Origin: Aedes albopictus
Taxonomy: Eukaryota; Arthropoda; Insecta; Diptera; Culicidae
DNA: 64,000 bases
NCBI RefSeq assembly: GCF_035046485.1
Contig: NC_085137.1
Location: 14,847,346-14,911,345 of the forward strand
Direction of reading: 5' to 3'
In this document: positions 22,831 to 33,559 of the stretch, piece after piece
How the letters are laid out: each line of letters opens with the position of its first letter
How positions within the stretch are numbered: position 1 is the first letter of the stretch
Made by a program: the position numbers and the translations under genes
Notes under the pieces: generated by a model
What the model was told of the DNA's origin: nothing
What the model saw: the letters and a program-made list of their open reading frames with translations, nothing else
Database searches by the model: none

Positions 22831-23394
22831 AGAAACTGTGTATTTTATTTATTTATTTTCCGTGTTATGTGCAGTGCTGTTATAGAATGACTTCATTATT
22901 TGTAAAAACTTAGTTTTTAAGGATTTTTTGGTATTTTTTGCGCATATTTTAACGTGTACATTTATTTGAAAGATGCAGGGTTTTTATGCCTATTTAAGTG
23001 AGCCGTATGATGTGGTCTACTTAAAAAGCCATTTCCTTGCCAGGCTTCATTAAGGCTCTATGTCCGATAAAGGTCAATAAGATAAATAAAAAAAAATAGA
23101 AATACACTATACCATTTTCCTGTTCAGCTAATGAGATAGAATACTTCCAATGCCATTGCCAAATCGTACTCTCGCTGGATATAACCGTATGTGTTCGGTC
23201 AGTCCATAGTTTTCCGATTCTTTGTGTCAAAACGTCATGTTTTACGTCAGTCATTCATTTCCTTTCGGATGGCATTTCTCCAGTTTAAGGCTAACCTGCC
23301 TACATTCTCTATACAAACTCCCAGTTCTGTAGGGCTCCCTCGAGTAACCGATCGCGATGCGCAACCGAACCGATCGTGATGTGTACACGGTAAA

Positions 23395-23712
23395 AAATCT
23401 GCACTGTGATATGAACGGATTGGCACTTCAATTCGCACTACTGTTTAATCAGTTTGTTATCAATTAAATATCATTTGAAAAAGAACATCCAATGCCTCTT
23501 CAATTTTAATTGAACTTCACTTCAATTCGTTGTTGACAATGTTTTGGATTCGATTCTAGAATTTAAAAAAAAAGTGCTCACCGCACCCAGATTCCGATAC
23601 CAGGACCTTGAAATTCACGATCATCTGCTTTACCACTACACTACTTCACACCTGTTTGAGAAGTTCGATTCGAAGCGAAACACTTTCTACCACCTGTCAT
23701 CTATATTTACTT
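23395..23712 (-). mobile_element. SINE-like dispersed repeat, copy 1
   Basis: About 310 bp shared with 29655-29972 at roughly 85% identity. On the minus strand a tRNA-like segment has box A-like 'tagtgtagtggtaaagcag' and box B-like 'ggtatcggaatctggg'. It is probably a tRNA-headed retroposon; boundaries are approximate. Confidence 0.6.
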
Positions 23713-24934
23713 TCATACCCAAAACAGTCATTATCAAATCAACAGCTTTTCACTTTGGATCGTACTGCTTTGTACACTAGTGCAAATTGAAGTGATTTTT
23801 AGTTGATTTCTCCGGTGGGTTTGTTTTGGTTCTCAAATCAACACTGACATCATTGCGATTTCAAAGGAAAAGCCTTTCTGATCATGCTGATTGGGATGTT
23901 GAATAGTTAAGGGATTTTTCCCTTACATTGAGCGTGCAGAACTTTTACCGTGTACTTCTTTTTGTTGAGAAAGCCCGTTTTTCACGACATGTCCACCCGT
24001 CCGTCGCGGGTGCAGAAGTGCATGTTCGGGACAGTCAGCTGAAAGGGGGTTTTGTTACCAGCTGGATTTTCTCACTTGAGCAGGAAAAGTGTCTGACACT
24101 TATCAAAGTGACGGCGTCTCGCGTTGTCATTGTGAGAGCGTGACGACAGGAATGAAAATGTCTTGATCACCACTGCCTGACAGCAATTTAGTGACACTTG
24201 CAAGGTGTTGGAACTCGGTGAGATCCTGCCTACCTTACTTTGCAATGCGCGAGTTAATTTTATGCATTCCTGCTAATCCACCGAAGGCATCACGATGCAC
24301 AGTGATGGTTTCAGGATTGTTTCTGGAAATCGACAGTCCCTTGACATTTCTATCGACTTTTGGATGTTTTCAGGCCCCGATTGATTGATCCCTCCAATCA
24401 ACTAATTTTTATGTTTAAAAGCACTATAAAAATAATGATTTAAAATTCCAACCATCAATTCAATCTTCGACGATCTAAACTCGCTCTCGTGAAAGAGATT
24501 TTGTTTTCGAACACCACACTCTTACTCGTACTCTTCCATCATTGCTATTGATTTACATAAAATTGATTTCGATTAAATTACCACGTCGCATCAAGCGGCC
24601 ATCAGGAGTCGTCCCCCCTCCCGAAGAAGAGCGCCTTTTCACTGTCGATCTCGACGGTCTTTATGACTAAAAACACATCAAAACCAGACCTCGGTCGGCT
24701 CCCGGAGTTCCCCCGTGGACTCTGATCGATCTCCTTCTCTATCCCAATCAAAGTGCCTGTCGATTCCAGCAGCAAAGCAAGTGGTCGGCATCGAACCGAT
24801 CATGACACGAGGTGAATGCTTGGCGTGTCTAGCAAAGAGACAGACAGCCATTTGGTACAGTGTGGGAAATGGAAATGGTGCTACTAGTAGAAGCAGAAAG
24901 ATAAAACTACTGAAAGTTTTTCATGAATGCTCTC
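23713..24934. other. Intergenic DNA, no gene seen
   Basis: Mixed composition. Short frames at 23928-24143, 24191-24388 and 24715-24975 show no domain, signal or repeat that I can support. Confidence 0.4.
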
Positions 24935-25089
24935 CCCAGACAACCAGTAGTCGTATAAAATGTTGCATAAGATGATAAAGTGGAGGCCATATACGTGCAT
25001 GCCTCCATTTAGGCGCATGTAAAATGTACGCATATCGCCTCCACTCTAACATCTTATGTAACATCTTATACGATCACTGGTTGACTGGG
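24935..25089. mobile_element. MITE, 155 bp
   Basis: Inverted ends CCCAGACAACCAGTAGTCG and CGATCACTGGTTGACTGGG, continuing inward with 'tataa.atgtt.cataagatg' and 'gtggaggc'. It is almost entirely TIR with a short core. Confidence 0.8.
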
Positions 25090-25399
25090 TCTGATCATTA
25101 TTTGCCCATTGCATTGCTCTCAAAAACCTGACAGGTGAACCCGTGGAAATTTATTGATTATCTAATTTATATGTTCAGTTGAGGTTTTTCCTGCTGGTAT
25201 TAGGGTTTTTTGATGATTTGGTATATAATCAGCCATGAGTTTGATAAGATGAAAAGTAAATAGAGACGCTTGGCGGCTGATGCGTATACGTCTCATGTAA
25301 TATGATATTAAAGAATCTATGGATTCATAACTATTTTGAAAAAGTTGATACTATCGTATCTATAAATTTGAGTACCCTTAAAGTGAGACCATAGACTTA

Positions 25400-26125
25400 A
25401 TAATGTTGGTAAGACCATTTGTGAAGAAAAACGAAAAAAAATATAAAAGACGGCGTTTTGCCAAAGTAGGCGGGTCATCAGTTTCCGTTTCTGTTTGTAA
25501 CGTTACACACTCTGCCCCGTTCCTTGCTGCAGCATTACAACCCACACAGCGCTCTTCTCCTCTAAGATCGCTCTCGTCGAACCATCGATGGAACGACTCC
25601 TTTCCACGTACCCAATGGCTCTCGGCTGTGTCGTTGATGACTGCTTCCATTATATTCCAGAGATGTCACGTTGAGCTCGCTCTCGCCGTCTGGAAACGCT
25701 GCGCTGTCTCGAGATTTTGTGCGTACTGTCCGCGTCCTCTTCACAAGGCTTCAGAATCGCAGTTAGCGGTGTCTGTACCAAAACGCGTTCGAGATTCAAC
25801 GCTTCTAGATCTCGATGGTCGTCGCTAATCGGAGTGATGGCTCTCGATTTGCGTAACAACAATCAACAGTTTGTTCGAGCGGAGTGCGATGGTCCCCATA
25901 ACTCTTTGCATGTGGCTCTTCAGCGACTTCAAAGCCGCTTCCCAAAATCTACCTAAGCTCGGCGATTTGGTAGGAATGAACTTAAATTCGATCAAGTTGC
26001 TGGCTGCTTCCGTCACAACTGCGTTCGGGACTGTATAACTCGGAACAGACGATGCAATTCGCTAGTTTCTCGACGCGCTCCTACGAAGTTCGTAGCGTTG
26101 TCACAGAATATCACTGAGTGACATC
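25400..26125 (-). pseudogene. Decayed BEL/Pao-type LTR retrotransposon integrase fragment
   Basis: Minus-strand peptides in different frames resemble the integrase core and C-terminal part of BEL/Pao polyproteins. In order they are CDNATNFVGARRE (near 26100), then a frame with KFIPTKSPSLGRFWEAALKS and VVTQIES (26016-25825), then RAITPISDDHRDLEALN (25862-25650). Family members usually read 'SDNATNFVGA', 'KSPNFGGLWEAAVKS', and 'RPITPISDDPNDLEALTPGH'. Frameshifts and stops between the pieces show decay. No LTR, protease or RT was seen nearby. The call rests on motif memory, not a search. Confidence 0.75.
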
Positions 26126-26157
26126 TGATACCATATCTATATAAACAGCCTTCACTA

Positions 26158-26936
26158 CTACCCGGGTAGAGGCTAATGGCAAACAAAGGACAAAATAATA
26201 ACTGGTTTTGCCATTATATCTCGTTTTGTCATTCTTCTGTTATTATGAAAAACTTAAAATGGCAAATCAATAGCAAAATATACAATCATGGCAAATCTTG
26301 TCATTGATATGTTATTCATGAATAATGCTAAATAACACATCAATAACAAAAATTACTATCATTGTAAAACTTGCAATTAAGCACCTTTTATAATGAATTG
26401 TATAATATATCAAAACAATAACATAATTTACATTCCTAGCTAAATTAGCCGTTATTTTGATATTGTGAGAAATTATTTATAAACATTAGGCACCATTACA
26501 TATTTTACTCTTTGTATATTGTATATTTCAAGCATAACTTTTCAATTCGACGTATCTCGCTACTTTGAAATAATAACTGAATCTACCATTATTTTAAAAT
26601 TGAATTTGAACAACTAAACCTACCATTTTTTTGATCGCTACATAAATAGCTAAATTTGTTCTTATTCTGTTATCAATAACTCAAGAATGACATATTTTGT
26701 TCTTCACCGATAACAGTGAATTTGGGTCTTATTTTGTTATCAATATCTCAATAATACTTTGTTATTACAATGGCAAAATAAGTTATTTTTAAGTTTTTCT
26801 GCTACCAAAATTTTGTTATTATTTTTGTTATTTTAACTCTTATTTCAAACAAACAAATAACACATTTTGCCATTCAAACATTCTGTTTTAATGGTAAAAT
26901 TTGCCATTCTTTTGCCATTAAGCTCTACCCGGGTAG
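26158..26936. mobile_element. MITE, about 779 bp, with palindromic CTACCCGGGTAG ends
   Basis: The left end ctacccgggtagaggctaat and the right end ttaagctctacccgggtag are inverted. The next 'ggcaaa' and 'tttgcc' also match. The core is very AT-rich and repeats 'ttattttgttatcaata' and 'tggcaaaat' motifs. There is no ORF. Confidence 0.8.
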
Positions 26937-26974
26937 GCAGAAGAACACGCACAGGTAGCACTTGACTTGAAATC

Positions 26975-27480
26975 CTCAAAAGCTTCTTGAAATGCCTCCG
27001 AAATCCCCCTTGAGCCCCTTGGGACCCCATGTAACGCATCTAAACCCCCAAAAACACCCAAAAATGCTCTGAAGCTTCTCGGAATGCCTGTGAAATCCCC
27101 CTTCAACCCACTGGACCCCCATGTAACGCTCCTTAGACTCTCCGAAACCTTTGAAAACGATTCCGTAACGTTTATGAAATCCACCGAGAATGTCCTGAAG
27201 CTTCTTGAAATGCTTACGAAATCTCCCTTAGACCCCCTGGAACCCCATGTAACGCACCTTAGACTCTTTTAAACCCCCAAAATTGCCTCCGAAACCCGCT
27301 GAAAATGCTCTTAAGCTTCTTAGAATGCCCCTTAGACCCCCTGGAACCCCATGCAACGCGCCTTAGACCCTCCGAAACCCCCGAAAACGCCATGTAGCGC
27401 CTCCGCAATGTCTCTGAAATCCGCCGACAATCCTCCCAAACTTCCTAAAACACCTCCATAACTCTCCCCCGATGAACGCA
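26975..27480. repeat. Degenerate C-rich repeat, roughly 90-130 bp units
   Basis: 'accccatgtaacgc' recurs near 27027, 27117, 27248 and 27347 within units containing 'ctgaagcttct.ggaatgcc' and 'gaaatcccccttgagcccc'. Reverse-complement relatives lie at 28195-28618, 29030-29260 and 42050-42165. Confidence 0.65.
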
Positions 27481-27875
27481 TGTTTCTTTCGCAGTTTTTG
27501 GAACCACTGGAACTCCAGGTCTACATTGCAAAACTTTGCAACATTGCAAAACTTCATTTACAATCATGGTGCCATATGATACATTCATGGCAAACAACAT
27601 TCATGCATCGAATGCAGCATGAATGTATACTGTGTGACGCTAGTATCATTAGCCATGACGGTAGAAGCATTGCGAAGAAAGTGAAAAAATGCACTATACG
27701 GTTCACAGTCTGGGTTGGTAACCTGACTTTTCCTAAGAATACTCGTAGTTTTCGGATGATAGATATAAATTTCGGGATGACTAGCCTTTACTGTTCCAAC
27801 GTAGTAATATTTACGGAGTACACTAACACAGAAGATAAAACTTTCCTAACACCTCTTTCTATGCAGGTTATGTTT

Positions 27876-28143
27876 CTTCTTCTTCTTCTTTTTCTTTTTG
27901 GTTCTACGTCCCCACTGGGACTTGGCCTGCCTCTTTTCAACTTAGTGTTCTTCGAGCACTTCCACAGTTATCAATTGAAGGACTTCCTTTGCCTGCCATT
28001 GCATGAATTTGTATATTGTGAGGCAAGTACAATGAAAAACTATGCCCAGGGAGTCGAGAAAATTTTCCTGACAGGAAGGGGAATCGAACCCGCCATCTCC
28101 AGATTGGCGATTCATATCCTTAACCACTGGCTAACTGGAGACC
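27876..28143 (-). mobile_element. Full-length (GAA)n-tailed tRNA-headed SINE
   Basis: On the minus strand it runs from 'gtctccagttagccagtggt' through box B-like GGTTCGATTCC to a (GAA)n tail. The perfect 12-bp target duplication CAGGTTATGTTT lies at 27864-27875 and 28144-28155. It matches 49951-50213 and 32280-32562. The family looks like Aedes Feilai-type SINEs (from memory). An antisense frame of 250 codons across it is spurious. Confidence 0.9.
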
Positions 28144-28194
28144 CAGGTTATGTTTATGCTCTTTTAATTTATGCCCTGCATAAAAAGTCAGGGA

Positions 28195-28618
28195 TACTGC
28201 AGATGGTTCAGGAGTGTTCCAAGGGGTCTTAAGGGTTCCCAGGGGAGTTCTACAGCGCCAGAGGGTTCAGCAGCGTTTCAGGGCATTTAAGGATGTTCTA
28301 AGTAGTACCAGAAGATGTTGAAAGCGTTTCAAGGGAGCTTCGTGGGCTACCGGGAGGTCTCAGGAACGTTGTCTCATGCGGTTTCATGGGGCTCCAAAGG
28401 GTTTCAGGGGTCTAAGGAGTGTTTCAGAGGGCTTCAGGAGCATTTTTGGTGCTCCTGAGTGTACCCAGGGGGTCTCAAAGGCGCTTCTGAGTGTACCGAG
28501 GGGTCTCAGGGGCGTTTCACGGAGTGACAGGGAGTTTCACGGGTGCTACAAGGAGTTTCAGAGGCCGTTTAGGGTCTTAGAGGGGTCTCAGTAGGTCTCC
28601 GGGGAGTTTCCGGGGGTC
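28195..28618. repeat. Degenerate G-rich repeat
   Basis: 'tttcaggggtctcaggggcg'-type units; reverse complement of the 26975-27480 family. Confidence 0.55.
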
Positions 28619-28813
28619 CCTCTTCTTCTCCTTCTTCTTCTTTTTGGCGTAACGTCCTCACTGAAACAAAGCCTGCTTTTCAGTTAAGTGTTCTTTGAGC
28701 ACTTCCACAGTCTTTAACTGGGAGATTCCTATGCCAATGATTTTTCTTTGCATACGTATATCGTGTGGCAGGCACGAAGGTACTGTATGTCCAAGGAGTT
28801 CAAGGAAATTTCC
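28619..28813 (-). mobile_element. 5'-truncated (GAA)n-tailed SINE
   Basis: It matches the 3' two thirds of 32280-32562 on the minus strand ('gtggaagtgctcaaagaac', 'gacgttacgcc', then GAA tail). It breaks off near 28813 before the tRNA head. Confidence 0.8.
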
Positions 28814-29029
28814 TATTAAAGACCGCCCTAGACAGTATGGACGCAGTAAAAAACAACTGGCATTTCGAAATTATTAATCACTTGTTCTTTTTGATAATTA
28901 CAGCCTGTAGGATAACCTATTCTCTCAGCATTTGTATAGCAGTTTTTGCGATTTCATCAATTTGTTTCAAAATACATGAACTTTTAGCGGAACATCATTG
29001 AAAAAATATGTAAAATATAGTAGGGCATT

Positions 29030-29260
29030 TCAGGGGGTCCTATAGGGGTTGCAAAGGGATTCCAAGAGATCTCAGGAGCGTTCCAGGATGTCCCCTGGGA
29101 ATTTTAAGGGGTCCCTGAGGGTTTTAGGTGGTACCAGGTTGTTCAAGGTGTGTTTCAGGGGATTCCAGGGAGATTCTGAGGGTCTCAAGGGTGTTTTAGG
29201 GGGATACCTAAAGGTCTCAGGAATATTTTAGGGAGTCTCAAGGGGTCTCATTCAGCGGCA
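29030..29260. repeat. Degenerate G-rich repeat
   Basis: Continuation of the family at 28195-28618 ('ttttaggtggtaccaggttg', 'ggggtctca'). Confidence 0.5.
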
Positions 29261-29499
29261 CCGGTGATAGTGGTGGCAAAGACTGGTTGCTGCTTCGGTG
29301 GTAGATGCAACGGATTGGATAATGGATTATATAATGTTGGTCAATATTCAATAGGTTGAGGGAGAGAAATGCGAACTATGAGCTTGACGGCATGGAGAAA
29401 CGAGAAATTGGATGGTGAGTATCTGTAGACGTAAAAACTTAAAGTATTTTTGGGCAAAGTACGTCTAAGATAAATTTGTGAAAAAATTACCACTTGTTT

Positions 29500-29572
29500 T
29501 GGTGGGTTTGGAACCCACGGCTCCGTATCGCTAGTCCGGCGCTGTAACCAACTAAGCCACGATTCTGCGGAA
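29500..29572 (-). repeat. tRNA-like sequence (SINE head or tRNA pseudogene)
   Basis: The minus strand carries box A TGGCTTAGTTGG, box B GGTTCCAAACCC, a perfect T-arm stem (GTGGG/CCCAC) and an anticodon-loop-like CTAGCGA. The anticodon stem has a mismatch and the acceptor ends do not pair well, so a functional tRNA is unlikely. Confidence 0.5.
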
Positions 29573-29654
29573 AAAAAGTCAAACTAAATTCGAAACACCA
29601 CCCTAACCTGGTCCGTCTTTCACAACTTTATTTCTTCTTCGGCTAATCTAATCT

Positions 29655-29972
29655 GCTGGTAAATAATCTGCACGCTGATATAAACTGATTGGCATTTGGA
29701 TTCGCACTACTGTTTAATACATTTGATATCAATTGAATATCAGTTGGAAAAGAACATCCAATGCCCCTTCAATATTAATGGAACTTCACTTCAATTCGAT
29801 ATTGAGAATGTTTTTATTTCCAAACAAAAATTTACAAAAGTGTGCTCCCCGCACCCAGATTCGATGCCAGGACCTTGAGAGTCGTAACCATCTGTTCTAC
29901 CACTACACTACTTCACATCTGTTAGAGAGGTGTGAATCAAAGCCAAACACTTTCCACCACATGTCATCTATA
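29655..29972 (-). mobile_element. SINE-like dispersed repeat, copy 2
   Basis: Relative of 23395-23712. The minus-strand tRNA-like segment has 'gtagtgtagtggtagaacag' and box B-like 'ggcatcgaatctggg'. Confidence 0.6.
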
Positions 29973-29999
29973 TTTACTTTAATTTTTGAAGGAATCCTT

Positions 30000-31010
30000 G
30001 GAGGGTTTTGTTTTAATAAATATGATACCTAGTGAACTCCCTGGAGATATCCCTGGAAATACCTTAAATAATACCCGATAAATTTGTGAAGGAATTCTTG
30101 AAAAAGTGGTTGGAGAAACTTCTGGAGAAAATTTTTGGAGGAATCCTGGACAACCCCTTGGTGTAAATTCTATAATAAAAATATGAACCCTTCAGGACGC
30201 GCGCTGTTGTAAACAGTACAACATTACTAAAAAACCTCGATCGTCGTATACAGCGCGAGTGCAGTGCAGTTTCGGTTGCTCGATGGCGCGCGTCCTGAAA
30301 GGTTAATTAATATTTGGAAAAAAAAAATCCTGAAGAAATCCCTTACCAAAATGCATGAAGAGTACGCTGAAACAACTCCGGGAGGAATTCGTAATCGTGT
30401 TTTAAAGGAATTCCCGGAGGAAAATGAAAACAAAAAAAAAATAATATCAATGGAATTTCTGTAGAAGCTTTTAGGAATTGGTTGCAGCTGTTTTTTAGAT
30501 TTTCCGAAGATTATGAGTGAAAATTTCTGAAGAAATCCTTGAATGAAATCCTGGATGAATTTCTGGGTACATACATGGGCTGGAATCACTGAAAAACAAA
30601 TAATGAATGAACTTCTGGAAGAATTCCTGGAAACATTCCTGGAGACATTCCTGCGGGAATTTTCAATAGAGTTCCTGGACAAATTCCTGGTGAAGGAGTT
30701 CTGTAAATATCTGTACGCGTTGCTGAAGGAAGTCTTAGAAGATTAAAAAAAACACTGGAGGAATTTCTGAAAAACATAACGAAGGACCTCCTGGAGATAT
30801 ATCACTGGAGTTTTTTCAAAACAAGTCCTGGAGGATTCTTATTAAATCCCTATAAGATTTTACGAATTAATCTCTGGTCGAGGTTCTGATAGATTCAATA
30901 AAAGATAGAGTTTCCGATGTATCTCTGACAGAGTTTATGTAGCAGGAATTCTTGAAAGAATCCTTAATTTATAAAACAATTCATGAAGTTATTCCTGAAG
31001 ATAGAATAAC
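30000..31010. repeat. Degenerate 24-bp-family DNA
   Basis: 'ggaattcctggaaacattcc'-type units with 12/24-bp spacing, strongly diverged. Short frames here are by-products. Confidence 0.6.
30186..30304. mobile_element. MITE, about 119 bp, CpG-rich ends
   Basis: Inverted ends aacccttcaggacgcgcgc and gcgcgcgtcctgaaaggtt surround a GC-rich core with 'cagcgcgagtgcagtgcag'. Confidence 0.75.
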
Positions 31011-31720
31011 CATAACTACCTCACGCTATGCGGAATGAGGGAGGTTCAGCAAAGTGTGACGACACATACAAATTACACAAGATGTCCCATACAAAAAGTA
31101 TGAGTGGGGTTGAAAAATTTTATGTCACGAAATTCATGGACTTCTTAATGAATCAATGGAGCTATTTTGGAACAAATCAATAGAAGGTTCGCTAAAGAAA
31201 TTCTTTAGAAAATTCAAGGCATCCACAAAGAATACTTCTGGGCCTTGGGTAATGGTCCTTTCCAAGTCAGGACAAGCATCATCAATCAGATCAATCAGTG
31301 TAAATTGAGATTGATTACGCTGCACCAGCACAAGTAGGTATCAATCAGAAGATACTTGTACGGGTCCTGTGAAAACCAAAATCGGGTGGTTTCGGAATCT
31401 CCCAAAAAATGACCACGTGGTTTATGGACAGCCCCTTAGAAGTCAATCCGTCAATTACATAAAAACAATCGTGATTTATTTTTCTTCTTTGTTCTAGATT
31501 GCTAGGTATTCGTTTTCCTATCCACTTGGATATCGTGCGTTAGTTTCTTCTTGTTCCGTTTATCTTGGCTCAGTAGTCCAACCTAACGAAATGCGATGGG
31601 TCCATTTTCACTCCGCACAGTATGTATACCTCACCTTGCACCCGCTCCCCCCTCGACCACTCGCTAATCAAAGAGTCTCCGGGGTCCACTTCATAGCTAA
31701 TTTGATCGTTTGATGACCGC

Positions 31721-32077
31721 TTGGAGGGCCACTGGCGGCGGTATGATGATCACCTCTTGGCTCGCAAGCTGATGAACCTCAGCCAGCAGAGACCCCTGGA
31801 TCGCAGCATGGTATCGACGGTGGTCAGTAGCTCCGCTGTTGATATCGGACAGCTCGACCAGCTACCGTTTCTGATGGTACGCGAGTCCGTCATTGTCGGA
31901 CTTGAGAAGGTACACGAGCAGGGGGAGGCTGCCATTATGCATATCAAAACGGCGAAAATATTATATGGCAAGATGAGAGAGAGTGGACGGATTATGAATT
32001 CAAATGTGACAAGAAGCCACTTGTGTTACGCCCCCCGTCTCCGCGCTGCGCTCGCTGCCTGGTTCGATGGCGATTAG
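31721..32077 (+). other. Unrecognised coding-like open frame, 118 codons
   Basis: An open frame with balanced, protein-like composition (for example LPFLMVRESVIVGLEKVHEQ) in otherwise AT-rich DNA. It starts at TTG, not ATG, and is preceded by in-frame stops. Splice signals are not obvious. It could be a gene exon or a transposon protein relic. I recognise no domain. Confidence 0.25.
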
Positions 32078-32279
32078 GATGGGTTTTCGAGAGTCGTGAG
32101 AGTGGCTAATTTATTGATCACATTGTTGTGTGGTCGTAAGAGTCAGGACTTTTTTGTATAACAATGATCAAATCTCCGTGACTAATGCTGGAGGAGATTA
32201 ACATTTCAAGCTCTGTCCTAGCTGAGATACTATGTCGGGAAGCTGACTTTTTGTTTAAGCATCCATAGAACTAGCTGTC

Positions 32280-32562
32280 CCATATAGCCGAGGCGGTAAA
32301 CGCACGGGTATTCAGCATGACCATGCTGAGGGTGACAGGTTCGATTCCCGGTCGGTCCAGGATCTTTTCGTAAAGGAAATTTCCTTGACTTCCTTGGGCA
32401 TAGAGTATCTTCGTGCCTGCCACACGATATACACATGCAAAATGGTCTTTGGCAGAGGAAGCTCTCAGTTAAAAACTGTGGAAGTGCTCATTGAACACTA
32501 AGCTGAGAAGCAGGCTTTGTCCCAGTGAGGACGTTACGCCAAGAAGAGGAGAGGAGAGAGGA
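32280..32562 (+). mobile_element. Full-length tRNA-headed SINE with GA-rich tail
   Basis: tRNA-like head with 'tagccgaggcggtaaacgc' (box A region) and GGTTCGATTCCC (box B), then a body ending 'gaggacgttacgccaagaag'. The perfect 12-bp target duplication GAACTAGCTGTC lies at 32268-32279 and 32563-32574. Confidence 0.92.
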
Positions 32563-32792
32563 GAACTAGCTGTCACATGATCTCATGTAGAGTAAGCGAT
32601 AAATGCGCGGGTATTTAATAGAAATTTACTAAAGTTCGTACTTGTAAAGTTGTTCTGGAATCTTTCTGTAATGGGAATATTCTGGACTTGCTTAGACTTA
32701 GAAGAACCCTTGTGCGAATGGATTCAAGTGAAATTTGACATCAAAACACATACAAAGACTAGACGTAACCCAACATGAAAATGCACACCCTA

Positions 32793-32915
32793 GGGTAAAT
32801 CGCCAATTATTGCACACCTTAAAAGCTCGCCAATTGTTGCATACTCCATGCTTTTCTTATGGGGTGTGCAACATTTGGTGAGTTTTTAATGTGTGCAATA
32901 TTTGGCGATTTACCC
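32793..32915. mobile_element. MITE, 123 bp, TA site
   Basis: Inverted ends GGGTAAATCGCCAA and TTGGCGATTTACCC, with TA at 32791-32792 and 32916-32917. The next inner 'ttgcacac.ttaaaa' is also inverted. Confidence 0.85.
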
Positions 32916-32999
32916 TACTACCATCCAATACATCAAAGAATAATCAAGTCTCAAACGCACCCGGTCTTGGATCATTCTTCTGTCCGAGCCCATCATCAC

Positions 33000-33547
33000 C
33001 ACGCACCAGGCAGCGCAGCGTGTGCGAGTGCGAGCTTGTGCGCTAATCACGTTTTCGTAATTTGCGCGCAAAAGCTGCAATTTTTGGCTTTGGACTATTA
33101 AGTAGGTATCCTTCGTTGCTGCAGCTGGCCTGGTGTTTACCCGACGCACGGTTCACAATGCATTGAGAGCACGCGGTGCAGTACCAGGAAATTTGTATCT
33201 GCGTGGTGAGAATATGCAGATCACCGCAGGGATGGACGTGCAATGTGCATCCATCTGAAAATCGTTCAATTTTTTATGTGGGTTTGACTTCTTTTGTGTA
33301 GGGTAATTTGAGGGGCACGATCCTACCTGGAGTTTTGGAGATTATCAACCACATATCAGAATATGTTTCGGTTAATCTTAGTACGTTCTTGTTTTCTTTT
33401 TTTATTGAACATGTTTAAATGTGGAGAAACGAGTTATTTCAGTTTCGATATAAGATATTTAATCATGAAATGGTGCAGTCTACACTCTACAATCTGTAGG
33501 CAACAATTTGAAGCCATCAGTGACCTAAAATTTGCATTTATCGTTAA
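33000..33547 (-). pseudogene. Exon 4 and 3' flank of the degenerate SDR copy
   Basis: This segment is a diverged copy of 40960-41390, which is exon 4, intron 3 start and 3' flank of the intact SDR gene. Shared landmarks are 'cgagcttgtgcgc', 'aaaagctgcaatttttggct', 'ttgtgtagggtaattt' and the exon itself. Exon 4 is at 33434-33524 on the minus strand: acceptor TTTTAG, then a frame starting VTDGFKLLPTD. It is 91 nt instead of 87 (one codon plus one extra base), which shifts the frame to an early TAG. Homology stops at about 33547, inside intron 3. It pairs with the broken exons at 39787-40227. Confidence 0.8.
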
Positions 33548-33559
33548 ACCATTCATGAA

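Noticed and set aside
27480..28232. 250-codon plus-strand open frame
   Set aside because: Its second half is the antisense of a SINE with perfect target duplications, and the first half has no domain.
29500..29572. Functional tRNA gene
   Set aside because: Good A/B boxes and T-arm, but a mismatched anticodon stem and poor acceptor pairing; SINE heads with the same features are frequent here.
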